From positions 1,674,001 to 1,738,000 of the forward strand of contig NZ_CP082284.1 in assembly GCF_019880225.1 (NCBI RefSeq): DNA of 64,000 bases, read 5' to 3'. Below, one piece after another: positions 42,495-50,528 of the stretch. Below the pieces are notes generated by a model that did not search any database, was not told where the DNA came from, and saw only the letters and a program-made list of their open reading frames with translations. This DNA comes from Halobaculum rubrum (lineage in GTDB: Archaea; Halobacteriota; Halobacteria; Halobacteriales; Haloferacaceae). The number at the start of each line of letters is the position of its first letter. The stretch's first letter is position 1. Position numbers and translations under genes: made by a program.

Positions 42495-43589
42495 ATGGAC
42501 CAAGTCGGGACGGACGCCGACCTCTCGACGCTCGAACGCGCCGTCGTCAACGCCTTCCAGGGCGGCTTCCCGGTGACCGAGCGTCCGTGGGAGCCGGCCG
42601 CGGCGGCGCTCTCGGAGCGCGGCGTCGACGTCGACGCCGACGAACTGCTCGCGACCGTCCACGAACTGGACGAGCGCGGCGTGCTCTCGCGGTTCGGCGC
42701 GCTCGTGAACGCCGAGGCGATCGGGGGAACCGCGACGCTCGTGGCGATGCACGCGCCCGAGGAGCGCTACGACGAGGTGGCCGAGACGGTCAACGGCTTC
42801 CGCGAGGTGGCGCACAACTACGAGCGCGAGCACCCGCATCTCAACATGTGGTTCGTCGTCAGCGTAGCCAGCGAGGACGAGGTCGAGCGCGTGCTCGCGG
42901 ACATCGAGGACGCCACCGGCCAGGAGACGTACAACCTCCCGAAACGGGAGGAGTTCCACGTCGGCGCGAAGTTCCTGCTCGACGGGCCCGTGAACGACGG
43001 GGACCTCGACCTGTCACACCTCGGCCCCGCGGTCGAGCCCTCCGAGGAGCGCGGGATCACCGCCCGCGAACGCGACCTCGTCGTCGAGGTGCAGGGCGGC
43101 CTGCCGATCACCGAGACGCCCTATGCGGCCGTGGCCGAGGCGATCGACCAGCCCGTCGAGTGGGTGATCGAGACGATCAAGCGCTTCAACGAGGAGGGAA
43201 AGGTGCGCCGCGTCGGCGTCATCCCGAACCACTACGCGCTCGGCTACTCCGAGAACGGGATGACCGTCTGGGACGTGCCCGACGAACTGCTCTCGGAGGT
43301 CGGCCCCGCCGTCGCGTCGCTGGGGTTCGTCACCCACTGCTATCACCGCCCGCGCCACGAGGGCGTGTGGCCGTACAACTTCTTCGCGATGACCCACGGC
43401 CGCGACGAGGCCGAGTCCGAGCGCCGCATCGAGCAGGTGCGCGAGACGATGGCGGAGTTCTGGGACGTCGACGACGACGAGTGGGACTCGCTGTTCTCGA
43501 CGCAAATCTTGAAGAAGACGGGCATCCGGCTGGACGAGCGCGCCGACGCCCAGGTGCGAAGCGAGGACGGCGAGCCCACGGACGCGTGA
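42495..43589 (+). CDS. ahbAB: Siroheme decarboxylase, fused AhbA-AhbB
   Basis: A 364-residue protein formed from two Lrp/AsnC-like halves. Each has a winged-helix start (FQGGFPVTERPW near 20; VQGGLPITETPY near 197) and an RAM-like ferredoxin fold (AHNYEREHPHLNMWFVVSVAS near 112; THCYHRPRHEGVWPYNFFAM near 278). The paired Tyr/His/Arg motifs bind siroheme. AhbA/B decarboxylates siroheme to didecarboxysiroheme in the alternative heme pathway of archaea. Two following genes, precorrin-2 dehydrogenase and hemA, supply the earlier steps. It is easily misread as a transcription regulator. Confidence 0.85.
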   Translation: MDQVGTDADLSTLERAVVNAFQGGFPVTERPWEPAAAALSERGVDVDADELLATVHELDERGVLSRFGALVNAEAIGGTATLVAMHAPEERYDEVAETVNGFREVAHNYEREHPHLNMWFVVSVASEDEVERVLADIEDATGQETYNLPKREEFHVGAKFLLDGPVNDGDLDLSHLGPAVEPSEERGITARERDLVVEVQGGLPITETPYAAVAEAIDQPVEWVIETIKRFNEEGKVRRVGVIPNHYALGYSENGMTVWDVPDELLSEVGPAVASLGFVTHCYHRPRHEGVWPYNFFAMTHGRDEAESERRIEQVRETMAEFWDVDDDEWDSLFSTQILKKTGIRLDERADAQVRSEDGEPTDA

Positions 43590-43742
43590 TCGCGATCGAA
43601 ACGCGGTCGCAGTCCACCGGCACGTGCTCACGGTCTCTCGGAACGCTCCCTCGCCCCACGTCGGGGGAACGACGAGCGCGGCCGACGGCTCGCCCCGAAC
43701 GGGTTCGCCCGCGGTCCACGGATCGCGATTCGGGGGGCGAAG

Positions 43743-43750
43743 TTTATATA
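43743..43750 (+). promoter_or_regulatory. TATA box of precorrin-2 dehydrogenase/hemA operon
   Basis: tttatata is a clear TATA element 46 bases before the GTG start at 43789. A Shine-Dalgarno ggagg (43777-43781) sits 7 bases before the GTG, so this transcript has a short leader, unlike the leaderless majority. Confidence 0.6.
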
Positions 43751-43788
43751 GATCGGAGCAAACCGCCGGACGATGCGGAGGCAGACCC

Positions 43789-44427
43789 GTGATCCCGCTG
43801 CTACACGACTTCGGGGGGGAGACCGTGCTCGTCGTCGGCGGCGGGCCGGTGGGCGCTCGCAAGGCCCGCTCGTTCGCCCGAGAGGCGAGGACGGTCGTCG
43901 TCAGCCCCGCGTTTGCCGACCGCGACTTCGGCGACGCGGAGATGGTTCGCGCGTCGCCGGCGGCCGAGGAGGTGGCCGACTGGGTCGACCGCGTCTCCCC
44001 GGCGCTGGTCGTCGCGGCGACGAACGACGACGCGGTGAACGAGGCGGCCGAGCGCGCCGCCCGCGAGGCGGGCGCGCTCGTGAACCGGGCGGACCGCTCG
44101 GGCGGGCGCGACGCCGGCAGCGTCGTCGTTCCGGCGACGGTCCGCGACGGCTCGGTCGTCGCCGCCGTCGCGACCGGCGGCGCCGCGCCCGCGCTCTCGA
44201 AGGAGCTACGTCGCCGGCTCGAGTCGGAGATCGAGGGGGCGGGACCGATGGCCGACCTGCTGGCGGAGATCAGGGCCGACCTCAAGGCGGCCGACGTCCC
44301 GCCGACCGACCGACGGGAGGCGGTTCGCGCGGTGGTCGGGTCGTCGGCAGTTTGGAAGGCTTTACAAGAGGGACTCTCCAACGCCCGGCAGGAAGCGGAC
44401 CGAGTCATGGAGGCGACCAATGATTGA
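43789..44427 (+). CDS. Precorrin-2 dehydrogenase / siroheme synthase N-terminal-like (Met8/CysG-N)
   Basis: A 212-residue enzyme that oxidises precorrin-2 to sirohydrochlorin with NAD. The Rossmann start IPLLHDFGGETVLVVGGGPVGARK carries the NAD glycine motif. AATNDDAVNEAAERAAREAGALVNRAD and ATGGAAPALSKELRRRLE are typical of the Met8/CysG family. The GTG start is placed by the SD 7 bases upstream. Its end overlaps hemA by 8 bases. Whether it also chelates iron, as Met8 does, is not clear. Confidence 0.88.
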   Translation: MIPLLHDFGGETVLVVGGGPVGARKARSFAREARTVVVSPAFADRDFGDAEMVRASPAAEEVADWVDRVSPALVVAATNDDAVNEAAERAAREAGALVNRADRSGGRDAGSVVVPATVRDGSVVAAVATGGAAPALSKELRRRLESEIEGAGPMADLLAEIRADLKAADVPPTDRREAVRAVVGSSAVWKALQEGLSNARQEADRVMEATND

Positions 44428-45751
44428 CACCGGCGTCATCGCGGGCGTGAGCGTCAGCCACACGAACGCGTCCGTCGAGGAGATCGAGTCCGCCCAGACG
44501 GCGGACGCCGCGACGCTCGTGTCGGACCTGCTCGCGCGCGAGGGAATCGAGGAGGCGTTCGTCATCCAGACGTGCAACCGGGCGGAGGCGTACGTCGCCG
44601 CCGACGACGCCGCGGTCGCGCGGGCGGCGGTGGAGGCGCTCGCTCCCGACGTTCGCGAGGGCGCCATCGTTTACCTCGACCACGAGGCCAGCCTGCGACA
44701 CCTCATGCGTGTCGCGGCGGGGCTGGAGTCGCTCGTGCTCGGCGAGGACCAGATCCTCGGCCAACTGCACGACGCCGCCGAGGCCGCCCGCCGAGTCGGC
44801 GGACTGTCGGGCGGCGTGCTCGACGACGCGCTCTCGAAGGCACAGCAGGTCGGCAAACGCGCACGCGCCGAGACGGCGATCAACGAGGGGTCGCTGTCGC
44901 TCGGGTCGGCAGCCGTCGAACTCGCCGCCCGGGAGATCGATCTCGCCGACGCCTCGGGCCTGGTCGTCGGCGCCGGCGAGATGGGCCTGCTCTCGGCGCG
45001 GGCGCTGGACGCCTCGCCGGTCTCGCGGATCGTCGTCGCCAATCGGACGCTCCGGACCGCCGAGCACGTCGCGTCCGACCTCGACACCGACTCGACGGCG
45101 ATCGAACTCGACGATCTGCCGGCGGCAGCCGCGTGCGCGGACGTCGTCATCGCGGCGACCGGCGCGGACGAGCCTACTGTCCGCGACGGCACGGTCGCCG
45201 ACGCGGGCGAGACGCTGTGTATCGACCTCGGGCAGCCCCGCGACGTCGTCCCGGACGCCGGCGACGACCGCGTCGCCGTCCGCGACATCGACGACCTCGA
45301 GACCGTCACCGACGAGGCGCGCGAGCGGCGCGCCGCCGCCGCGACGGCCGTCGAGGAGCTGATCGACGCGGAGTTCGATCGGCTCCTCGAGGAGTTCAAG
45401 CGAAAGCGCGCCGACGACGCCGTCTCCGCGATGTACGAGTCGGCCGAGCGGACGAAACAGCGCGAGCTGCGCGAGGCGATGGCGAAGCTGGAGGCCCACG
45501 GCGAACTCACCGACGACCAGCGCGAGGCCGTCGCCGGCCTCGCGGACGCCCTCGTCGGACAGCTCCTCGCGGCGCCGACGAAGAGCCTCCGCGAGGCGGC
45601 CGCCGAGGACGACTGGGCCACGATCCACACGGCGATGCAGCTGTTCGACCCCGAGTTCGACGGACCGCCGTCGACGCCCGAGAGCGCACGATCGCCCGAC
45701 GGCAGCGCGGACATCCCCGACGGAGTGCTCGAACAGCGCTCAGAGGACTGA
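44420..45751 (+). CDS. hemA: Glutamyl-tRNA reductase (HemA)
   Basis: A 443-residue enzyme reducing Glu-tRNA to glutamate-1-semialdehyde, the first committed step of tetrapyrrole synthesis. The nucleophile Cys is in EAFVIQTCNRAEAYVA near residue 52. HLMRVAAGLESLVLGEDQILGQ near 94 and the Rossmann LVVGAGEMG near 178, RIVVANRT and IDLGQPRDVVPD confirm the family. The C-terminal helical dimerisation domain (about 315-415) is complete, followed by an acidic tail. It is co-transcribed with the precorrin-2 dehydrogenase. Confidence 0.92.
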   Translation: MIDTGVIAGVSVSHTNASVEEIESAQTADAATLVSDLLAREGIEEAFVIQTCNRAEAYVAADDAAVARAAVEALAPDVREGAIVYLDHEASLRHLMRVAAGLESLVLGEDQILGQLHDAAEAARRVGGLSGGVLDDALSKAQQVGKRARAETAINEGSLSLGSAAVELAAREIDLADASGLVVGAGEMGLLSARALDASPVSRIVVANRTLRTAEHVASDLDTDSTAIELDDLPAAAACADVVIAATGADEPTVRDGTVADAGETLCIDLGQPRDVVPDAGDDRVAVRDIDDLETVTDEARERRAAAATAVEELIDAEFDRLLEEFKRKRADDAVSAMYESAERTKQRELREAMAKLEAHGELTDDQREAVAGLADALVGQLLAAPTKSLREAAAEDDWATIHTAMQLFDPEFDGPPSTPESARSPDGSADIPDGVLEQRSED

Positions 45752-45822
45752 GCCGCGGTCGTTCGGTTTCCCACGAACGCCGAGAGAAAATTTCGCTCCC
45801 GTGTTCCCTAGGGGAAACTGTG

Positions 45823-46770
45823 ATGTGCGATGCCGTCACACGTAGGTGTATGCAAGGAGCGAGTCACGGTGTCGGTCGGCTGTCGACCGAACCGGTCGAA
45901 CTGGGCGTCGAGTCGGTGTGCCGGGCCACGGCGTGCGGACAACCGGACGTCGCCGCCGCGATCGCCGTCCTGGGGCTGACGGCGATGCTCGCCGTCGTCG
46001 CGGGGACGGTGCTTACGCGGCTCGACGGCGCACGCGAGGCGCTCGCGCGGGAGGCGACTCGCACGCGCGCCGAGCGGGACGCGTTCGAGCGGTTCCGGCG
46101 CCGCGTCGCGAACCTTGAGTCGAGCGAACGCGCCGCCCCGACGCCGACCGGCGGGGGAACGAACGTCCTGACGGTGCCGTCCGGAGGGACCGCCGTCGAC
46201 GGCGGCGGGCTGGCTGACGCCCGTCGGGCCTACCGCGAGACCGTCATGGCGACGACCCACTACGAGGAGGAGTACGACGAGACGCTCGCGACGAACGTCG
46301 CCGAGGAGTTCTCCGCGCCGGTCGCGAGCGCGCTCGCCGAGGAGGGCGGGACGCTGACCCCGTCGCTGCGGACGACCCTCGCGAGCGGCGCCCGGCGGGC
46401 GAGCGAGGAACGCACGGACCTGCTCTCGAAGCTGGAGGCCGAGCGGTCGTCGATCGAGGCGGCCGAGTCGACGCTCGCGCCCGCGGTCGATGCGAGCGAG
46501 AGCGTCGCCGACCGCGAGCTGTCGCGCGCGGCCTACACTGACTTGATCGCGGAGTACGAGCGCCTCGAGTGGTACGAGGGACGTGTCGAGTCGCTGCTGT
46601 CCGACCGGCAGACTCGAATCCACGACGAGGAGGGCGACCGAAGCAACTGGTTCGACTACCTCTACAGCTCGTTATCCTCACCGTATCCGGTGCTGTCGGC
46701 GGGCGCGAGCACGCTCTCGTCGATCGACGACGCGAAGTCCGCGCTGGCGTCGGCCGCGTGCAACCGCTGA
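45823..46770 (+). CDS. Membrane-anchored coiled-coil protein, unknown
   Basis: A 315-residue protein with one membrane helix (about 47-66, AAIAVLGLTAMLAVVAGTVL) followed by a long charged helical region predicted as coiled coil (LDGAREALAREATRTRAERDAFE onward), an acidic/Thr linker, and further helices to the end. The pattern resembles haloarchaeal DUF7260-type proteins. The start is uncertain: ATG 45823, with A/T-rich aaaattt centred about 33 bases upstream, or ATG 45850. An imperfect palindrome GTTCCC-ta-GGGGAAAC (45803-45818) sits near the expected transcript start. Confidence 0.55.
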   Translation: MCDAVTRRCMQGASHGVGRLSTEPVELGVESVCRATACGQPDVAAAIAVLGLTAMLAVVAGTVLTRLDGAREALAREATRTRAERDAFERFRRRVANLESSERAAPTPTGGGTNVLTVPSGGTAVDGGGLADARRAYRETVMATTHYEEEYDETLATNVAEEFSAPVASALAEEGGTLTPSLRTTLASGARRASEERTDLLSKLEAERSSIEAAESTLAPAVDASESVADRELSRAAYTDLIAEYERLEWYEGRVESLLSDRQTRIHDEEGDRSNWFDYLYSSLSSPYPVLSAGASTLSSIDDAKSALASAACNR

Positions 46771-46900
46771 CGCGTCCCGGACGCATCCCGGACGCGTCTC
46801 GACCCGCTCCGTCTGACCGCTTCTGTCCGAGCGCCCGTCCCGTTCTCACGGGTCGACCCGCCGAGATACGCTTTTGCCCCGGGGGTCCGTTCGTGTTCGC

Positions 46901-47185
46901 GTGAGCGACGTACTCGAGACCGACGAGATCGCGGCGGAACTGCCCGACGGCTGGCATCACGACGCCGACACCGACGAGATCGCCCGTACCTTCGAGTTCG
47001 ACTCGTATCTCGAGGGCGTCGGCTTCGCGGCCGGCGCGGGCGGCCTCGCGGAGGAGGCGTTCCATCACCCGTCGATGACGGTCGAGTGGCGCGAGGTCGA
47101 GGTCCGGCTCACTACCCACGACGCCGGCGGCGTCACCGGGAAGGACATCGACCTGGCACAGCGACTGAACGAACTCGCGGAGTGA
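46901..47185 (+). CDS. Pterin-4a-carbinolamine dehydratase-like (PhhB/DCoH)
   Basis: A 94-residue protein. The typical PCD core is AAELPDGWHHDADTDEIARTF and then AEEAFHHPSMTVEWREVEVRL, where the active-site histidines of PhhB lie, ending THDAGGVTGKDIDLAQRL. The enzyme dehydrates 4a-hydroxytetrahydropterin; archaeal copies may serve pterin recycling or cofactor repair. Start GTG at 46901 is supported by cttttg (46871-46876) about 28 bases upstream. Confidence 0.85.
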   Translation: MSDVLETDEIAAELPDGWHHDADTDEIARTFEFDSYLEGVGFAAGAGGLAEEAFHHPSMTVEWREVEVRLTTHDAGGVTGKDIDLAQRLNELAE

Positions 47186-47197
47186 CCGGGGGAGGCG

Positions 47198-47632
47198 ATG
47201 GACGCATCGTATGTGTTCCGCGTTCGGTTCACCCTCTCGCCGCGGCGCGCGCGGATCGACCCGGACGTCTTCGAGACGGTGCTTCGGATCCCCGCGCCGC
47301 GGCCGGGCGAGGAGGGGTGGCTGCTGTTTCGCGACGCGCTGTGGCGCGGCGAGGCGAACGACGAGGAGCACGTCCGCACGCTGTGTGCCGACCGGCTCCC
47401 CGCGGGAGTCGAGGTGGTGTCCGCCACGTTCGCGGAGTTCGAGACCGACGAGGCGTATCTCGACGCGCTCCGGGACGCCGTCGGCGACGACCTCGCGGCG
47501 TTTCGCGCCGACTCGGTCCGCGAGGCGTTGCACAAGTACCTCGGCTCGTCGATCCGAGTGGACTCGCCTGGGGGTGCGGAGACCGGACGGCCGACCGACG
47601 AGTCGGCGGGTTCAACCGCGGACGGTTGGTAA
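47198..47632 (+). CDS. LWR-salt protein (haloarchaeal uncharacterised family)
   Basis: A 144-residue acidic protein. FVFRVRFTLSPRRARIDPDVFETVL and the ALWRGEANDEEHVRTLCADRL segment, with its Leu-Trp-Arg motif, recall the haloarchaea-specific LWR-salt family. Its function is unknown. It follows the PCD gene by 12 bases and is probably in the same transcript. Confidence 0.7.
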   Translation: MDASYVFRVRFTLSPRRARIDPDVFETVLRIPAPRPGEEGWLLFRDALWRGEANDEEHVRTLCADRLPAGVEVVSATFAEFETDEAYLDALRDAVGDDLAAFRADSVREALHKYLGSSIRVDSPGGAETGRPTDESAGSTADGW

Positions 47633-47711
47633 GCGATGACAAACCCGACTGTTACTGACCGTTAGGGTACGAAGATATAACAGCGGGAACGACCTACTCC
47701 AGACTCCTTCG

Positions 47712-48437
47712 ATGGTCCCCAACACGTACGACTTCTGGCTGTTCGACCTCGACGGCACGCTCGTCGACGCGGAGTGGTCGTACACCCGCGAGGTGTTCGA
47801 CCGGGTCGGATCCCGCATCGGCTACGACTTTTCCGACCGGCAGTCGGAAGTGCTGTGGCACGGGCTCTCGGGTGCGCGCGACCCGCTGCTTCGGGAGTGG
47901 GGGCTCGACCCGACCGAGTTCTGGCCGGCGTTCCACGCCGTCGAGGACCCCGAGGCGCGGGCCGAGGCCTCGTACCTCCACGACGACGCCGCGCGGCTGC
48001 TCGACGACATCCACGGGCAGGACGTTCCGGTGGGGCTCGTCACCCACTGCGCGGAGTTCCTCGCGCGACCGGTCACCGATCGCCTCGACCTGACCGCCCG
48101 CTTCGACACGTTCCTCTCGTGTTCCGACGAGACGGGGTGGAAGCCCGCCCCCGACCCGCTCCACATCGCGATGGACGACATCGGCGTCGACCCGACGAGC
48201 CAGCGGGGCGTCTACCTCGGAGACGGCGACAGCGACGTGGGCGCCGCGTGGAACGCGGGCCTCGACGCCGTCCACGTCGAGCGCCACGGGCACGACCGGC
48301 GCGGCCGCTGCGTCCGGGCGGATCACCGCGTGTGGAGCTTCGACGACCTCCCGCGGACCGGCACGGCCGGCAGCGCGTGGGGGTCGGGGGCCGCTCGCGC
48401 GGACGGCTCCGGCTTCGACGGCGACGCGCTCGACTGA
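47712..48437 (+). CDS. HAD-superfamily hydrolase
   Basis: A 241-residue phosphatase-type protein. Motif I FDLDGTLVDAEWSYT near residue 11 holds the nucleophile Asp. VGLVTHC near 102 is motif II, WKPAPDPLH near 144 the Lys motif III, and YLGDGDSDVGAAW near 168 motif IV. The cap is alpha-helical (DFSDRQSEVLWHGL). A phosphoglycolate- or sugar-phosphate-phosphatase-like role is possible. The last 25 residues are Gly/Ala/Asp low complexity. A TATA-like gatataac (47674-47681) precedes the ATG by about 34 bases. Confidence 0.82.
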   Translation: MVPNTYDFWLFDLDGTLVDAEWSYTREVFDRVGSRIGYDFSDRQSEVLWHGLSGARDPLLREWGLDPTEFWPAFHAVEDPEARAEASYLHDDAARLLDDIHGQDVPVGLVTHCAEFLARPVTDRLDLTARFDTFLSCSDETGWKPAPDPLHIAMDDIGVDPTSQRGVYLGDGDSDVGAAWNAGLDAVHVERHGHDRRGRCVRADHRVWSFDDLPRTGTAGSAWGSGAARADGSGFDGDALD

Positions 48438-48461
48438 CCGGCTGCGTCGCCGGAGTCCCGG

Positions 48462-50252
48462 TCAGTCGCCCGCGCTCGTCTCGGGACTCGCGTTCTCCGC
48501 GGCGTCGATCCGCTCTCCGCGCAGTAGCCGCGCGGCGATGGAGAACGTCTGCTCGCGAGAGCGGCGCGTCGGGTAGTGGGCGGCCATGTAGCGCGCGGCG
48601 GCGACGAGACAGTCGCGGCGGTCGTCCGGATCGTCCCGGGCATCGAACTGTCGACACGCCGCCTCGTACGCCTGAAACGTGTGGAAGTTCGTGTCCTCGA
48701 CCAGCAGCGCGTTCCCCAGTTCCGCCTTCAGCCGGTCGGGGTCGCCGCCGGCGGCGAGGAAGTCCGCGACCGCGTCGCCCGCCTGTTGCACCTTCCCCTG
48801 CTGCTCGAACGCCGCACGGAGCGACTCCAGCGCCGCGTCCGGATCCGCGTCGGGATCGCCCGTCGCCGCCGGCGCCGGCGGCGTGTTGAGGAACCGGTCG
48901 AGATAGACGTTCGCGGCGGCGTCGAACACGCCGCGGTACAGCGCCGTCGCGTCGGTTCGTTCGGCCGCGCGGTGGACCGCGTTCGCGAAGGTGAACGTGT
49001 GATGGACCGTGTTCCAGTCGTCGAACTCGTTGCTCGTGGCGAACAGCGCGACGCGCTCGGCGGCCGCGAACGACACCGCGCTCGCGAGCTGTTCGACGGT
49101 CGCGCCGTCCCGGATCGCCCCCTCCAGCGCGTCGAACACCGTCTCGGGGTCGGCGGCGTGCAGGCGCTCGGTGAAGTCGTCCGGCTCGGTCCACGTCTCC
49201 CCCTCGCCGGCGGCGACGAGGTCGTCGAGGCGAGCGAACGTGTCCTCGCACATCGCCGCGAGGTCGTCCGGCTGCCGCCACGACGAGGTCTCCTCGGCGC
49301 GGTCGGCGGTCGCGAGCCCGCGCACGAGCGAGGCGAGCACCTCGGCGGTCCGTTCCTCGTCGTCCCAGCCGACGAGATCGAGGGCCTCGGTCGCCTTGTT
49401 CACGTAGTCGAAGGTGTGACCCGTGTCCAGGTAGCGGTGGTCCGTCGCCGCGGTGACGAGCAGCTCGGTCAGCGCCTCGCGGCCGTAGCCGGCGGCGACG
49501 GCGGTACGCAGCACGCGCTCGGCGCCGTCGGCGTCGCGCACCTCGACGTTCTCTCGGAACCACGACAGCAGGCGCTCGAACGGTACGTCCGTGGCGGCGA
49601 ACGCCTCCTGATCGAACTTCGGCGCCTCGCCGTCGCAGTCGCCGGCGACCTCCGTGAGCCCCTGATACAGCGCCCGTTTCCGGTCCTGCTCATCGAGATC
49701 GGGGAGACGGTTCGCCAGCGCCGTGAGGATCGTGAGCCCGGTACTCCAGCCCTCGGCGCGGTTGCGGACGCCGAACGTGACGCCGCGTTCCACGACCTCC
49801 GCGGGGCTGACCCCGCTGTCGAGCAGCGCGACCGCCGACTTCGCGAGCACGAGCCGGAGGTTCTGCTCGAGGCCGTCGTCGAGGCGGCCGCGCCAGTGGC
49901 GCTCCGGTGGTTCCGTACGTCGAGGCTCCGGGGAGACGTACACCGTCCCCTCCCGGATCTCGGTCGGGTACGTGTCCACGTCGTCGGCCCACGGATCGAA
50001 CGTGTCGCCGCAGGAGAGCTCGAACCGGGCGTGGTGCCAGTGGCACGTGAGCACGCCCTCGTCGACGCTCCCCTCCGTCAGCGGAAAGCCCATATGCGGA
50101 CAGCGGTTGTTTACCGCCCGAACCTCGCCCTCGTGGTGGAACACCGCGATCGGCGTCCCGTCGACGGCGGTCAGCGCGCGACCCTCCTCGCGCAGGTCCG
50201 CGAGGTCGACCGCCTCGTGGAACTCGCCGTGGCTCGTGTCATCGACTGCCAT
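48462..50252 (-). CDS. Rieske 2Fe-2S domain fused to long helical C-terminal domain
   Basis: A 596-residue soluble protein. Residues 10-108 are a Rieske ferredoxin domain with ligands C51 and H53 (CPHMGFPLTEG) and C70 and H73 (CHWHHARFEL). The remaining 480 residues are all-helical and contain three look-alike segments: GHTFDYVNKATEAL at 278, HHTFTFANAVHRA at 417 and FHTFQAYEAACRQF at 523. The repeated His-Thr-Phe suggests a metal or substrate site. No membrane segment or Tat signal. The pattern is loosely like questin-oxidase-like families; the substrate is unknown. The frame is open upstream past 50252 but that part is intergenic hairpin sequence. Confidence 0.72.
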   Translation of the reverse strand: MAVDDTSHGEFHEAVDLADLREEGRALTAVDGTPIAVFHHEGEVRAVNNRCPHMGFPLTEGSVDEGVLTCHWHHARFELSCGDTFDPWADDVDTYPTEIREGTVYVSPEPRRTEPPERHWRGRLDDGLEQNLRLVLAKSAVALLDSGVSPAEVVERGVTFGVRNRAEGWSTGLTILTALANRLPDLDEQDRKRALYQGLTEVAGDCDGEAPKFDQEAFAATDVPFERLLSWFRENVEVRDADGAERVLRTAVAAGYGREALTELLVTAATDHRYLDTGHTFDYVNKATEALDLVGWDDEERTAEVLASLVRGLATADRAEETSSWRQPDDLAAMCEDTFARLDDLVAAGEGETWTEPDDFTERLHAADPETVFDALEGAIRDGATVEQLASAVSFAAAERVALFATSNEFDDWNTVHHTFTFANAVHRAAERTDATALYRGVFDAAANVYLDRFLNTPPAPAATGDPDADPDAALESLRAAFEQQGKVQQAGDAVADFLAAGGDPDRLKAELGNALLVEDTNFHTFQAYEAACRQFDARDDPDDRRDCLVAAARYMAAHYPTRRSREQTFSIAARLLRGERIDAAENASPETSAGD

Positions 50253-50298
50253 ACTCGGCGGGACGACACGAGCGGGGAAGTAGCTTCTCGGAAGCCGA

Positions 50299-50311
50299 GT
50301 TCTGTAAGAAC
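50299..50311. promoter_or_regulatory. Palindrome upstream of the Rieske gene
   Basis: GTTCT-gta-AGAAC, 47 to 59 bases before the Rieske start, next to a second small stem GCTTC-tcg-GAAGC (50283-50295). They may be regulator sites; nothing else supports this. Confidence 0.3.
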
Positions 50312-50346
50312 GTGGAGATTTCGGTGCGCTCGATCTCGCGTTTTTC

Positions 50347-50423
50347 GTGGGCGGCTCGCCCACAAGCTCGCCGTTCACGAGACCGCCGGTCTCGTGAGCG
50401 CACAAATCGCCGCGCGATTTGTG
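50347..50423. repeat. Array of three perfect hairpins
   Basis: Three consecutive perfect inverted repeats: GTGGGCG-gct-CGCCCAC (50347-50363), CACGAGACC-gcc-GGTCTCGTG (50376-50396) and CACAAATCG-ccgcg-CGATTTGTG (50401-50423), in the 276 bases between carA and the Rieske gene. The stems have unrelated sequences, so this is structure without sequence repetition. Confidence 0.7.
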
Positions 50424-50528
50424 AACGCCGTCCCTCCGAGGCCTCCCTTCGCGGAACTCGCTTCGCTCGTTCTGCGTGCTCTCGTTCGCTCCCCCCGGTC
50501 GCTCACGAGAACTTCGGTCGGCCTCGCG

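Noticed and set aside
42495-43589. Lrp/AsnC transcription regulator
   Set aside because: Two Lrp-like halves with siroheme-binding His/Arg/Tyr motifs and heme-gene neighbours fit AhbAB better than a regulator.
48462-50405. Longer Rieske start upstream of 50252 (beginning MCAHETGGLVNGELVG)
   Set aside because: This stretch is the three-hairpin array read as protein; the Rieske domain follows the ATG at 50252 directly.
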